DNA of 64,000 nt from Variovorax paradoxus (GCF_030811855.1 NZ_JAUSRN010000008.1:1-64000); one strand, 5' to 3'; shown: positions 54,618 through 63,105, counted from the stretch's first letter. Translations and numbers: made by a program. The notes: a model not told the origin generated them from the sequence alone.

Positions 54618-55328
54618 TTGAAGAAAATCAGTTGGATCGCGGCCGGCGCCGCGTTGGCCGCGGTAGTGGCCGCAGGCAGTGCCACGGCCCAGAACATGGC
54701 CCCGCCGCCGCAGAACGTGCTGCAGCTCACTGCGTCGGGCACGGTCGAAGTGCAGCAGGACCTGCTGAGCATGACGCTCACCACCACGCGCGACGCCGCC
54801 GAGGCCGCCACGGTCCAGTCGCAGCTCAAGGCCGCGGTGGATTCCGCGCTGGCCGAAGCCAAGAAGAACGCCCAGCCTGGCCAGCTCGACGTGCGCACCG
54901 GCAACTTCAGCCTGTCGCCGCGCTACACCCGCGAAGGAAAGATCAACGGCTGGCAGGGCTCCGCTGAAATGGTGCTCGAGGGCCGCGACTTCCCGCGCAT
55001 CACGCAGACCGCAGGCCGCATCACCACGCTCAACGTCGGCAACGTCGGCTTTGCACTGAGCCGCGAGCAGCGCGCCAAAAGCGAGACCGAAGCCCAGACC
55101 ATCGCCATCGAGAACTTCAAGCAAAAGGCCACGGAGTTGGCCAAGGGCTTTGGCTTTGCGGGCTACACGCTGCGCGAGGTCGCGGTGAACGCGAACGACA
55201 GCGGCCCGATTCGGCCGCGCGCCATGGCGGCTTCGGCCAAATCCTTCTCCCCCGACGCGCCGGTGCCGGTGGAAGCCGGGAAGACCAGCGTGGTGGTGAA
55301 CGTGTCGGGGTCGGTGCAGCTCAAGTAG
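54618..55328 (+). CDS. SIMPL-domain (DUF541) periplasmic protein
   Basis: A 236-residue protein starting at TTG 54618, preceded by AGGGGGT. A signal peptide (about 1-25, ending TAQ-N) leads into a SIMPL domain (LTASGTVEVQQDLLSMTLTT... through VVVNVSGSVQLK), the fold of BP26/OMP28-type proteins that oligomerise into channel-like assemblies. The function is unclear in most bacteria; some are linked to oxidative stress. Monocistronic, convergent with the 3-hydroxybutyrate dehydrogenase gene. Confidence 0.85.
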   Translation: MKKISWIAAGAALAAVVAAGSATAQNMAPPPQNVLQLTASGTVEVQQDLLSMTLTTTRDAAEAATVQSQLKAAVDSALAEAKKNAQPGQLDVRTGNFSLSPRYTREGKINGWQGSAEMVLEGRDFPRITQTAGRITTLNVGNVGFALSREQRAKSETEAQTIAIENFKQKATELAKGFGFAGYTLREVAVNANDSGPIRPRAMAASAKSFSPDAPVPVEAGKTSVVVNVSGSVQLK

Positions 55329-55375
55329 AAGAGGGCGGGCAGGCGGGGGGAGGGGCGCGGGCCGCTCCCCTGCAA

Positions 55376-56146
55376 TTACTGTGCGGTCCAGCCGCCGTCC
55401 ATCTGCCAAGCCACGCCGCGCACCTGGTCGGCCGCCGGCGAGCACAGGAAGACCGCCAGGCCGCCGAGCTGCTCGACGGTGGTGAATTGCAGCGACGGCT
55501 GCTTCTCGCCCAGAAGATCGTTCTGCGCCTGCGTGGCCGAAATGCCGTCCCGTGCCGCGCGGTCGTCGATCTGCTTTTGAACCAGCGGGGTCAGCACCCA
55601 GCCCGGACAGATCGCATTGCTGGTGATTCCGGTGGTCGCGGTTTCGAGCGCCACCGATTTGGTGAAGCCGACGATGCCGTGCTTGGCCGCCACATACGCG
55701 GACTTTTGCGCGGACGCGACCAGCCCGTGGGCCGACGCGATGTTGACGATGCGCCCCCAATTGGCTTCGCGCATGGCGGGGATGGCGAGCCGCGTCGTGT
55801 GAAACGCGCTCGTGAGATTGATCGCAATGATGGCGTCCCAGCGCTCCGGAGGAAAGTCTTCCACCTTGGCCACGTGCTGGATGCCGGCGTTGTTGACGAG
55901 GATGTCGACGCGGCCGAACTTGGACGCGGCGAACTTCATCATGTCCTCGATCTGGTCGGGCTTGCTCATGTCGGCGCCGTGATATTCAGCGCGCACGCCG
56001 AGCGCTTCGATGCGGGTCTTGGGCGTCTCGGAATCGCCGAAACCGTTGAGCACGATGTGTGCGCCTTGTTGTGCAAGAGCCTCGGCAATGGCAAGGCCAA
56101 TGCCGCTGGTGGACCCCGTGACAAGCGCGGTTTTGCCTTTGAGCAT
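55376..56146 (-). CDS. bdhA: 3-hydroxybutyrate dehydrogenase
   Basis: A 256-residue SDR. The cofactor motif TGSTSGIGLAIA, NNAGIQHV, the catalytic SAYVAAKHGIVGFTK and the C-terminal GVAWQMDGGWTAQ are those of D-3-hydroxybutyrate dehydrogenases, which convert 3-hydroxybutyrate from stored polyhydroxybutyrate to acetoacetate. It diverges from an alpha/beta hydrolase gene with a 67-nt gap. The polymer regulator phaR in this window fits the same physiology. Confidence 0.9.
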   Translation of the reverse strand: MLKGKTALVTGSTSGIGLAIAEALAQQGAHIVLNGFGDSETPKTRIEALGVRAEYHGADMSKPDQIEDMMKFAASKFGRVDILVNNAGIQHVAKVEDFPPERWDAIIAINLTSAFHTTRLAIPAMREANWGRIVNIASAHGLVASAQKSAYVAAKHGIVGFTKSVALETATTGITSNAICPGWVLTPLVQKQIDDRAARDGISATQAQNDLLGEKQPSLQFTTVEQLGGLAVFLCSPAADQVRGVAWQMDGGWTAQ

Positions 56147-56213
56147 GAAGTTCAGTCTCCGGATGAATTAGGATGCGACGAGACATTATCCGCACCAGGA
56201 CAACTTCGTTTTC

Positions 56214-57167
56214 ATGACAGAACCGACGCTTCATTACGTGGCGTGCGACGACCCCCAAGGCGGGCATCGCATGGCCTATTGGCAATGGGGCAGTGCGCGC
56301 AGTGCGCACGTGGTGATGTGCGTTCACGGCCTGACCCGTCAGGGGCGTGATTTCGACGTTCTGGCCCAGGCCATCGTGGCACGTGCCGGCGGTGACGTGC
56401 GCGTGATCTGTCCCGATGTCGCGGGGCGCGGCCAAAGCGACTGGCTGCGCGATCCGGCGCTCTACCAGGTGCCGGTCTATGCGGCCGACATGGTGGCGCT
56501 CCTGGCGCAGCTGCACCACGAACAGCCAATCGAGACGCTCGACTACCTGGGTACCAGCATGGGCGGACTCATCGGTTTCGTGCTGGCCGGCCACAAGCAA
56601 TTGCCGCTGCCGCGCCCAATACACCGCTTTATCGTGAACGACGTCGGCCCGACGGTCGAGGCCGCGGCCATCCAGCGCATCGGCGGCTACGTAGGGCAGG
56701 GCGGCCGCTATGCGTCGGTGCAGGAGGCAGCCGACGCGATGTGGGCAATCTCGACCAGCTTCGGTCCCCATACGCCGGAGCAATGGCTTTCGCTGTCGCA
56801 GCACATGGTGGTGCCTGCCTCGCGGCGCACGGCCGACGGTGCGCGCAAGGCCGACGAAGCCGGCGGAGCGGAAGCCGATTCCTGGCTGCTTCACTACGAC
56901 CCGTCCATTGCCGTTGCGCTGCGTGCCATCACGCCCGAGGCCGCGGCCCAGGGCGGCGCGGTGATGTGGAGCCTGTATGACGCCATCGAGGCAAAAACCT
57001 TGGTGACGCGCGGCGCCCAATCGGATCTCTTGTCGCGCGAAACGGCGCTGGCCATGACGCAGCGCGGGCCCCGCGCCGCGCTGGTCGAGTTTGAAGGCGT
57101 GGGGCATGCACCCACCTTCGTCGACCCCGCACAGGTGTCGGTCGTCACATCCTTCCTGTTCGATTGA
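56214..57167 (+). CDS. Alpha/beta hydrolase with intact catalytic triad
   Basis: A 317-residue alpha/beta hydrolase. Motifs: CVHGLTRQGRDF (oxyanion region), CPDVAGRGQSDWL, the nucleophile elbow LGTSMGGLIG, and EGVGHAPTF with the catalytic histidine. No signal peptide. It is divergent to bdhA, which allows a role as an intracellular esterase, for example on 3-hydroxybutyrate oligomers; this is inference from context. It is 7 nt upstream of relA. Confidence 0.82.
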   Translation: MTEPTLHYVACDDPQGGHRMAYWQWGSARSAHVVMCVHGLTRQGRDFDVLAQAIVARAGGDVRVICPDVAGRGQSDWLRDPALYQVPVYAADMVALLAQLHHEQPIETLDYLGTSMGGLIGFVLAGHKQLPLPRPIHRFIVNDVGPTVEAAAIQRIGGYVGQGGRYASVQEAADAMWAISTSFGPHTPEQWLSLSQHMVVPASRRTADGARKADEAGGAEADSWLLHYDPSIAVALRAITPEAAAQGGAVMWSLYDAIEAKTLVTRGAQSDLLSRETALAMTQRGPRAALVEFEGVGHAPTFVDPAQVSVVTSFLFD

Positions 57168-57174
57168 GGGCAGC

Positions 57175-59418
57175 GTGAAGCGCGATTCTTCGAGCCTTCA
57201 AACGGCACACAGTCCCGATTCGGCCGTGGCGGACTATCCGCTGTCAGCCGCCACGGCCGATCGCACCCCGGTGATGGAGAACATGCTCGCCCGTGCGCGT
57301 GCATTTGCCGAGCCGCTGATCGCCGACGAAAAACTCGACACTGGCGAGAACACGCTGGCCCACGCCGACGCCGTGGCTGCCATCGTCGCGAAGATGGGCG
57401 GCTCCGAAGCCATGCAGGCGGCGAGCTATCTGGTCTATGCCTGCCAGCATCTGAACCGGCCGCAGGAAGTGATTGCCAAGGTGTTCGGCGACAACTTTGC
57501 GGCGCTGGCGGTCGAGACCACCAAGCTGGTCCGTGTGCAGGAGCAAGCCCGCTCGGCTTCGCAGGGCCATCACCTGTCCGAAGGCGCGGGCGCGCAAACA
57601 GAGAACGTGCGCAAGATGCTGCTCGCGTTCTCGCGCGACCTGCGCGTGGTGATGCTGCGCCTGGCTTCTCGCCTTCAGACACTTCGGCATGCCGCGGCCA
57701 GCAAGCAGCCGGCGCCCGAGAGCGTGGCGCGCGAGTCGCTGCAGGTGTTTGCGCCGTTGGCCAACCGCCTGGGCATTTGGCAGGTGAAGTGGGAGATCGA
57801 GGATCTTTCTTTCCGCTTTCTCGAACCTGAAACCTACAAGCTGATTGCGCGTCTCCTAGACGAGAAGCGGGTCGAGCGCGAAGGCCACGTCGAGCAGCTG
57901 CGCTCGCAGCTCGAAAGCGAACTGCAGGCCGAGGGCGTGCGCGCCACCGTGCAGGGGCGGCCGAAGAACATCTATAGCATCGTGAAGAAGATGCGCGGCA
58001 AGTCGCTGGACTTCGCGCAGGTGTTCGACATCCTCGCGCTGCGCGTGGTGGTGCCCGACGTGAAGGACTGCTACGCGGCACTGGCCTGGGTGCATTCGCA
58101 TTTCCTCCCAATCGACGAAGAGTTCGACGACTACATTGCGCGGCCCAAGCCCAACGGCTACCAGTCGCTGCACACGGTGGTGCGCGAAGTGGTCGACGGC
58201 AAGCCCGGCAAGCCGATCGAGATCCAGATCCGCACGGAAGAAATGCATGACCATGCCGAGCACGGCGTGGCGGCGCACTGGGCCTACAAGGAAGCAGGGC
58301 ACAAGGGCTATGCGGGTGTGTGGGCGAGCGGCGAGTACGACGCCAAGATCGCCGTGCTACGGCAACTCCTGGCGTGGGAGCGCGATCTTTCGGGTGGCTC
58401 GCAGGGCCAGGGGCTCTTCGACGATCGCATCTATGTGCTGACGCCGGACGCAGCCATTGTCGAACTGCCGCAGGGCGCAACCCCGGTCGACTTTGCCTAC
58501 ACCGTGCACACCACGCTTGGCCATCGGTGCCGCGGCGCGCGGGTCGATGGGGCGATGGTGCCGCTCAACACGCCGCTGTCCAACGGCCAGACGGTGGAGA
58601 TCATTGCGGCCAAGGAGGGTGGCCCATCGCGCGACTGGCTCAATGCCGAGCTGGGCTACCTGGCAAGCCACCGCGCGCGTGCCAAGGTGCGCGCGTGGTT
58701 CAACGCGCAGATCACGCACGAGACCGTGGCGCGCGGGCGAGAAGCGGTCGAGAAGCTGCTGCAGCGGGAAGGCAAGACGTCGACGCGGCTCGAGGACCTC
58801 GCTTCGCAACTGGGCTTCAAGTCGGCGGACCATCTGTTCGAAGTGGTTGGCAAGGACGAGTTCTCGCTGCGCAACATCGAAGTGCTCCTGCGCCCGCCGG
58901 AGCCTGCGCCGAATCCCGACGACGGCGTGCAGATCAAGAAGCCGCGCGCGAGCGAAAAATCCGGCAAGGGCGGCGTGCTGGTGGTGGGCGTGTCTTCATT
59001 GATGACGCAGCTTGCCAAGTGCTGCAAGCCTGCGCCGCCCGATCCCATCAGCGGCTTTGTGACCAGGGGCCATGGCGTCAGCGTGCATCGCACCGATTGC
59101 AGCAACTTCCGCACGATGGCTGCGCGCGACGGCGAGCGCGTGATCGACGTCGAGTGGGGCGTGGCCAAGAAGGGCACCGAGGCGCCGGTCTATGCGGTGG
59201 ACGTGGCCGTGGAAGCGGCGGACCGCCAGGGCCTCTTGCGTGACATCTCCGATGTCTTCGCACGCGAGAAGATGAACGTGATCGGCGTGCAGACGCAATC
59301 GGTCAAGGGCACGGCGTGGATGACTTTCACTGTGGAAATCACCGACGCGGCGCGGTTGACGCAGGTGCTCGGCATCGTGACGGCGGTTGCCGGTGTGCGA
59401 TCTGCACGTCGGCGCTAA
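57175..59418 (+). CDS. relA: GTP pyrophosphokinase (ppGpp synthetase I)
   Basis: A 747-residue protein from GTG 57175, seven bases behind the hydrolase; upstream in-frame ATGs overlap that gene. The order is degenerate hydrolase, synthetase, TGS, helical, zinc-finger and ACT domains. The HD hydrolase signature is missing (the HD site reads YACQHL, 88-93). The EFDDY-x-A-x-PKPNGYQSLHT motif (316 on) is the EXDD form found in synthetase-only RelA rather than the RFKD form of bifunctional Rel/SpoT. Ribosome-bound RelA senses uncharged tRNA. A separate SpoT should exist elsewhere. Confidence 0.94.
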   Translation: MKRDSSSLQTAHSPDSAVADYPLSAATADRTPVMENMLARARAFAEPLIADEKLDTGENTLAHADAVAAIVAKMGGSEAMQAASYLVYACQHLNRPQEVIAKVFGDNFAALAVETTKLVRVQEQARSASQGHHLSEGAGAQTENVRKMLLAFSRDLRVVMLRLASRLQTLRHAAASKQPAPESVARESLQVFAPLANRLGIWQVKWEIEDLSFRFLEPETYKLIARLLDEKRVEREGHVEQLRSQLESELQAEGVRATVQGRPKNIYSIVKKMRGKSLDFAQVFDILALRVVVPDVKDCYAALAWVHSHFLPIDEEFDDYIARPKPNGYQSLHTVVREVVDGKPGKPIEIQIRTEEMHDHAEHGVAAHWAYKEAGHKGYAGVWASGEYDAKIAVLRQLLAWERDLSGGSQGQGLFDDRIYVLTPDAAIVELPQGATPVDFAYTVHTTLGHRCRGARVDGAMVPLNTPLSNGQTVEIIAAKEGGPSRDWLNAELGYLASHRARAKVRAWFNAQITHETVARGREAVEKLLQREGKTSTRLEDLASQLGFKSADHLFEVVGKDEFSLRNIEVLLRPPEPAPNPDDGVQIKKPRASEKSGKGGVLVVGVSSLMTQLAKCCKPAPPDPISGFVTRGHGVSVHRTDCSNFRTMAARDGERVIDVEWGVAKKGTEAPVYAVDVAVEAADRQGLLRDISDVFAREKMNVIGVQTQSVKGTAWMTFTVEITDAARLTQVLGIVTAVAGVRSARRR

Positions 59419-59466
59419 AAAGCACGTTTTCTCCTGCTACAATAGCTGCTTCTCGGACACATCCTT

Positions 59467-59543
59467 AGGCGCGTAGCTCAGCTGGTTAGAGCACCACCTT
59501 GACATGGTGGGGGTCGTTGGTTCGAGTCCAATCGCGCCTACCA
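59467..59543 (+). tRNA. tRNA-Val (GAC)
   Basis: 77 nt. The acceptor stem AGGCGCG pairs with CGCGCCT, followed by A and the encoded CCA. D-arm GCTCAGCTGGTTAGAGC, anticodon stem CCACC/GGTGG with loop TTGACAT (anticodon GAC), and T-loop GGTTCGAGTCC are all regular. It lies 48 nt after relA. Confidence 0.97.
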
Positions 59544-59713
59544 ATTTCTGTTCCAACATCCGGCCAACCACCGGGTCTGTTGAACAGAGCTTTCACCGGG
59601 TTCCCCGGTGTCTCAATCGTCCTTTCGGTGAAGCAGACAAAGACCATGGCCACGTTGTTGTGCTACCTTGGCCGCACTGCAAACCTTTTCCAAATTCCTT
59701 GACAAGCGATCTG

Positions 59714-60082
59714 ATGAATACGCGATCAACGGTTGTTGATCGGGCTCATGCCGATAAGCGCCTGGCTGCATTGCTCAGGCAAGCCCCCATTGAATTTGCG
59801 CGCGCGGTCTATGGCATCAACGACCACGCAGGTGGCCGCACCGACACCATGGCCGCACGCGAGGTGGCGCGCGCCCAGCGACAGGGCACGCCCGTGACGC
59901 AAGAGCGCGCAGAACAACGCGCGCGCGCCTACCTTCCGACCTCCGGCCACGAGCACTGTCCGCGCTGCTGGGTGGTCTATGGCCACAAGAGCCCGCTGCG
60001 CTTCAGGGAGGCTACGGAAGAACGCCCCGAGACGGCCGCCTGCGCTGCATGCGGTGCCGAGTACGCGACAACGCTCGACTGA
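59714..60082 (+). CDS. Small zinc-ribbon-like protein of unknown function
   Basis: A 122-residue protein; no family recognised. The N-terminal two thirds are helical and Arg/Ala-rich (RLAALLRQAPIEFARAVYG..., REVARAQRQGTPVTQERAEQ). The C-terminus has two Cys pairs (HCPRCWVVYG and ACAACGAEYA) spaced as in a zinc ribbon. No signal or membrane span. It lies between tRNA-Val and phaR. A nucleic-acid-related role is possible but not shown. The 170-nt gap before it holds only a weak CACCGGG-TTC-CCCGGTG hairpin. Confidence 0.6.
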   Translation: MNTRSTVVDRAHADKRLAALLRQAPIEFARAVYGINDHAGGRTDTMAAREVARAQRQGTPVTQERAEQRARAYLPTSGHEHCPRCWVVYGHKSPLRFREATEERPETAACAACGAEYATTLD

Positions 60083-60193
60083 AAGATGAAGGCAGGTCGC
60101 GCGAGGCGGTCAGGGTAAACCTTGTCGCGATGCAGCAAAACCGCTACCTAGAATTGATCGGATGACATGGGAGTCCATGTGAAGGAGTCCTCA

Positions 60194-60727
60194 GTGCAGA
60201 GCAAGAAGTCCGGGGTCAAGCCGGTGCAACGTGTAATCAAGAAGTACCCCAACCGAAGGCTCTACGACACCGAGACATCCACGTACATCACCCTCACCGA
60301 GGTGAAGCAGCTGGTCATCCAGAACGCGCAGTTCGTAGTGCGCGACGCCAAGAGCGGTGATGACCTCACGCGAAGCATCCTGCTGCAGATCATTCTCGAA
60401 GAAGAAGCGGGCGGCGCGCCGATGTTCACCGAGCAGGTGCTGGCCAACATCATTCGTTTCTACGGGCAGGCGATGCAGGGCTACATGGGTCCCTATCTGG
60501 AAAAGAACATCCAGGCCATGACCGAAGTGCAGGCCCAGCTTACAGAAAAGGCCGAAGGCCTCACGCCCGAGATGTGGTCGCGCTTCATGACCTTGCAGTC
60601 GCCCGTGCTCCAGGGGCTGATGGGCAACTATGTCGAGCAGTCCAAGAACGTTTTCCTGCAAATGCAGGAACAGATGCAGAAGAACACCGAACAGGTTTTG
60701 GGCGCATTCGGCATCAAACGCCCTTGA
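60194..60727 (+). CDS. phaR: Polyhydroxyalkanoate synthesis repressor PhaR
   Basis: A 177-residue protein from GTG 60194, chosen because AAGGAG lies six bases before it; the ATG at 60167 is in frame but has no such site. The N-terminal DNA-binding domain (KKYPNRRLYDTETSTYITLTEV...) and two PHB-accumulation regulatory domains (LLQIILEEEAGGAPMFTEQVL; FYGQAMQGYMGPYLEKNI) are diagnostic. PhaR represses phasin genes and is titrated by nascent PHB granules. phaCAB are not in this window; rimO follows by 39 nt. Confidence 0.94.
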   Translation: MQSKKSGVKPVQRVIKKYPNRRLYDTETSTYITLTEVKQLVIQNAQFVVRDAKSGDDLTRSILLQIILEEEAGGAPMFTEQVLANIIRFYGQAMQGYMGPYLEKNIQAMTEVQAQLTEKAEGLTPEMWSRFMTLQSPVLQGLMGNYVEQSKNVFLQMQEQMQKNTEQVLGAFGIKRP

Positions 60728-60766
60728 AATACCGGCCCCGGCAGATAGCTGGGACAATAGGGGCAT

Positions 60767-62173
60767 ATGAGCGAAGTTGCCTCCCCTGAACGTACGGCCA
60801 CGCCGGCTGCCCCCAAAGTCGGCTTCGTGAGCCTGGGCTGTCCCAAGGCCCTGACCGATTCCGAACTGATCTTGACCCGCCTGAGTGCCGAGGGCTACCA
60901 GACGTCCAAGACCTTCGAAGGCGCCGACCTGGTGATCGTCAACACCTGCGGCTTCATCGACGATGCCGTCAAGGAAAGCCTCGACACCATCGGCGAGGCA
61001 CTGGCTGAAAACGGCCGCGTGATCGTCACGGGTTGCCTGGGCGCCAAGACGGGCGACCAGGGCGGCAACCTGGTGCGGCAGATGCACCCCAGCGTCCTGG
61101 CCGTGACCGGTCCGCATGCCACGCAAGAGGTGATGGATGCGGTCCATGCGAACCTGCCCAAACCGCACGATCCCTTCATCGACCTCGTGCCCAACACCTT
61201 CGGCATTGCGGGCCTCAAGCTCACGCCGCGGCACTATGCGTACCTGAAGATCAGTGAAGGCTGCAATCACCGCTGCACCTTCTGCATCATTCCGTCGATG
61301 CGCGGCGACCTGGTGTCGCGTCCTGTCGGCGACGTGCTCGGCGAGGCCAAGGCCCTTTTCGAAGGCGGCGTGAGGGAACTGCTGGTGATCAGCCAGGACA
61401 CCTCGGCCTATGGCGTAGACGTGAAGTACCGCACGGGTTTCTGGGACGGCAAGCCTGTCAAGACACGCATGCTCGAACTGGTGCGCACGCTGGGCGAAAT
61501 CGCGGAACCCTACGGCGCCTGGGTTCGGCTGCACTATGTCTACCCGTATCCGAGCGTGGACGAAATCATTCCGCTGATGGCGAGCGGCCAGGTGCTGCCT
61601 TACCTCGACGTGCCGCTGCAGCACAGCCACCCCGACGTGCTCAAGCGCATGAAGCGGCCGGCCAGCGGCGAGAAAAACCTGGAGCGCCTCGCGCGCTGGC
61701 GCGAGGTCTGCCCGGAGCTCGTGATCCGCAGCACCTTCATTGCGGGCTTTCCGGGCGAAACCGAGCAAGAGTTCGAGCATCTGCTCGACTTCATCCGCGA
61801 GGCGCAGATCGATCGGGCCGGCTGCTTTGCCTATAGCCCCGTCGAAGGTGCCACCGCCAACGACATTCCCGGCATGCTGCCGCCGGCCGAGCGCGAAGCG
61901 CGCCGCGCCCGCTTCATGGAAGTGGCAGAAGCGGTGTCGATCGCCAAGCTGCGCCAGCGCATCGGTGCAACCATGCAGGTGCTCGTCGATTCCGCGCCGG
62001 GCATGGGCCGAAAAGGTGGCGTGGGCCGTACCTACGCCGACGCCCCCGAGATCGACGGCACTGTGCGCCTCTTGCCACCCGAGAAAATCAGCAAGACGCT
62101 CAAGGTGGGTGAATTCACCAAGGCCCGCATCGTGGGTGCCGAAGGCCACGACTTGATAGCGCTGCCGATCTGA
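60767..62173 (+). CDS. rimO: Ribosomal protein S12 methylthiotransferase
   Basis: A 468-residue radical-SAM enzyme that methylthiolates Asp88 (E. coli numbering) of ribosomal protein S12. The N-terminal MTTase domain carries the auxiliary-cluster cysteines ([32 protein letters not shown]). The radical-SAM motif is [13 protein letters not shown] and a TRAM domain closes the C-terminus. Length is that of the larger betaproteobacterial forms. Followed by a strong bidirectional hairpin. Confidence 0.96.
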   Translation: MSEVASPERTATPAAPKVGFVSLGCPKALTDSELILTRLSAEGYQTSKTFEGADLVIVNTCGFIDDAVKESLDTIGEALAENGRVIVTGCLGAKTGDQGGNLVRQMHPSVLAVTGPHATQEVMDAVHANLPKPHDPFIDLVPNTFGIAGLKLTPRHYAYLKISEGCNHRCTFCIIPSMRGDLVSRPVGDVLGEAKALFEGGVRELLVISQDTSAYGVDVKYRTGFWDGKPVKTRMLELVRTLGEIAEPYGAWVRLHYVYPYPSVDEIIPLMASGQVLPYLDVPLQHSHPDVLKRMKRPASGEKNLERLARWREVCPELVIRSTFIAGFPGETEQEFEHLLDFIREAQIDRAGCFAYSPVEGATANDIPGMLPPAEREARRARFMEVAEAVSIAKLRQRIGATMQVLVDSAPGMGRKGGVGRTYADAPEIDGTVRLLPPEKISKTLKVGEFTKARIVGAEGHDLIALPI

Positions 62174-62187
62174 GATTCGCCAAATGG

Positions 62188-62213
62188 AAAAGCCCGCATG
62201 AAGCGGGCTTTTC
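62188..62213. terminator. Bidirectional rho-independent terminator after rimO
   Basis: GAAAAGCCCGC-ATGAA-GCGGGCTTTTC: a 10-11 bp near-perfect stem flanked by A- and T-runs, so it can work on both strands. It ends rimO on the plus strand and the small leftward genes (62252-62639) on the minus strand. Confidence 0.88.
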
Positions 62214-62251
62214 TAAAAGGCTCGATCAGGGCTGGCAAGGCCCGGTTGTTC

Positions 62252-62338
62252 CTAGTCATCCGAACGCGAGATGACCAGAAGACTCATGAACAACGCTCCA
62301 AGAAACATGCCGGCTATCAAAGTAAATGCTGCGACCAC
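62252..62338 (-). CDS. 28-residue single-span membrane peptide
   Basis: GTG at 62338 with AAGGAG six bases upstream; stop TAG at 62252-62254. The product is one hydrophobic segment (about residues 2-23, rich in Ala, Leu, Phe, Ile, Gly and Met, beginning VAAFTLIAGMF) with a short polar C-terminal tail SRSDD. No family recognised. Too short for routine gene calling. It is the last frame before the shared terminator, about 325 nt downstream of a LexA-type box on the same strand. In size and topology it recalls SOS-induced TisB (29 residues) and Caulobacter SidA, but there is no sequence similarity to cite. Confidence 0.55.
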   Translation of the reverse strand: MVAAFTLIAGMFLGALFMSLLVISRSDD

Positions 62339-62502
62339 GGTGGACTCCTTGATTTGAATGGCTCAAACCAAAGGTAACGTTTTGCGTCGCTCTGTGGTTA
62401 CTTTTTGAAGCATTTTGAATGGAAGAGCGTGACTTTTGCCACGTCTTTGCCTTTTGAAAACATGTGCTGGAGCGCCCGGGGCTCGCCTTCTCCGAACGTT
62501 CG

Positions 62503-62639
62503 TTAGAACGGAAGCGCTTCGCCAGCGTCCTGCGCGCGCCCCGGATAGAGGTATTTGGAGTACTCGCCCGCCTTGCCGTACAACTGCGTGGCAAGGCCCA
62601 CCGGGTCCGTGGGGGAGGGGTTTCTTCAGGCTTGGACAT
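62503..62639 (-). pseudogene. Small protein frame (about 45 residues) broken by one base behind a LexA-type box
   Basis: ATG 62639 is preceded by AAGGA at nine bases. The first residues (MSKPEETPP) lead into a run of five C (62611-62615 as G on the plus strand). As printed, the frame then turns Arg-rich and runs on for 172 codons in total. One extra C would shift it to a balanced, aromatic reading (DPVGLATQLYGKAGEYSKY... ending EALPF) that stops at TAA 62503-62505, giving about 45 residues. The restored frame looks native, the printed one does not. It may be a base-call error or a true frameshift. Confidence 0.55.
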
Positions 62640-62662
62640 GGTGGTTATCCTTTTTGAAAAGA

Positions 62663-62678
62663 CTGTATAAATGTACAG
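62663..62678 (-). promoter_or_regulatory. LexA-type SOS box (CTGT-N8-ACAG)
   Basis: CTGTATAAATGTACAG read on the plus strand has the full LexA consensus CTGT-N8-ACAG with an AT-rich centre, and is extended by A before and TA after. It is 24 nt upstream of the ATG at 62639 and 35 nt downstream of the preceding DUF1232 gene's stop, so it can only sit in the promoter of the small leftward cassette. Betaproteobacterial LexA uses the same consensus. Confidence 0.65.
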
Positions 62679-62712
62679 TAATTTCAAGGCCTGTCCAGCT
62701 TGGCGAGTGGAC

Positions 62713-63105
62713 TTAGCCGTGCCTGTTGAACCACGCCCAGAGAGCGACGCCCACGCCAACCCAGATGCCAACAATGATCACTGCACCGACGACGCTTCGG
62801 GGCTTGCTGCCTTGTTCTTTCATCCACTTGTCGGCCTGCGCGCGGCATTCCTCGAGTACGGCGGCCGGAATGAGCCGGATGTTCAGCCAGATGAGGGCAG
62901 GCAGCAGCAGGGCGTCGTCGATGTAGCCCAGGACCGGAATGAAATCGGGTATGAGATCGATCGGGCTCAGGGCGTAGGCGACGACAAAGGCTGCAAGCGC
63001 CTTGGCAAACCAGGGCGTGCCGGGGTGGCGGTAGGCAAACCAGAGCGTAACGGCGTCGCGCTTGATGCGCGACGCCCACAGTTTGATGCTTTGAAAAATG
63101 GCCAT
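62713..63105 (-). CDS. YkvA/DUF1232-family membrane protein
   Basis: A protein of about 130 residues with the DUF1232 core ALSPIDLIPDFIPVLGYIDDALLLP followed by a second hydrophobic segment near the C-terminus (VVGAVIIVGIWVGVGVALWAWF). Function unknown; YkvA-type proteins are small inner-membrane proteins. The start is uncertain: ATG 63105 (MAIFQSIKLWASRIKRDA) gives the usual N-terminus but lacks a clear ribosome binding site; in-frame ATGs further upstream are possible. Confidence 0.8.
   Translation of the reverse strand: MAIFQSIKLWASRIKRDAVTLWFAYRHPGTPWFAKALAAFVVAYALSPIDLIPDFIPVLGYIDDALLLPALIWLNIRLIPAAVLEECRAQADKWMKEQGSKPRSVVGAVIIVGIWVGVGVALWAWFNRHG

Noticed and set aside
60191..62149. 652-codon leftward frame opposite phaR and rimO
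   Set aside because: Spans two clear genes on the other strand; His/Leu/Ala-rich shadow composition.
62398..62463. 21-codon leftward frame (MFSKGKDV...) within the SOS-box-led stretch
   Set aside because: No ribosome binding site within 12 nt of the ATG and too short to support on its own; noted only because of its location.
62256..62774. 172-codon leftward frame through 62.3-62.8 kb
   Set aside because: Its codons after residue ~10 are Arg/Ser-rich and out of frame with the native-looking 45-residue reading; it is a frameshift read-through that also runs antisense over the 28-residue peptide in another frame.
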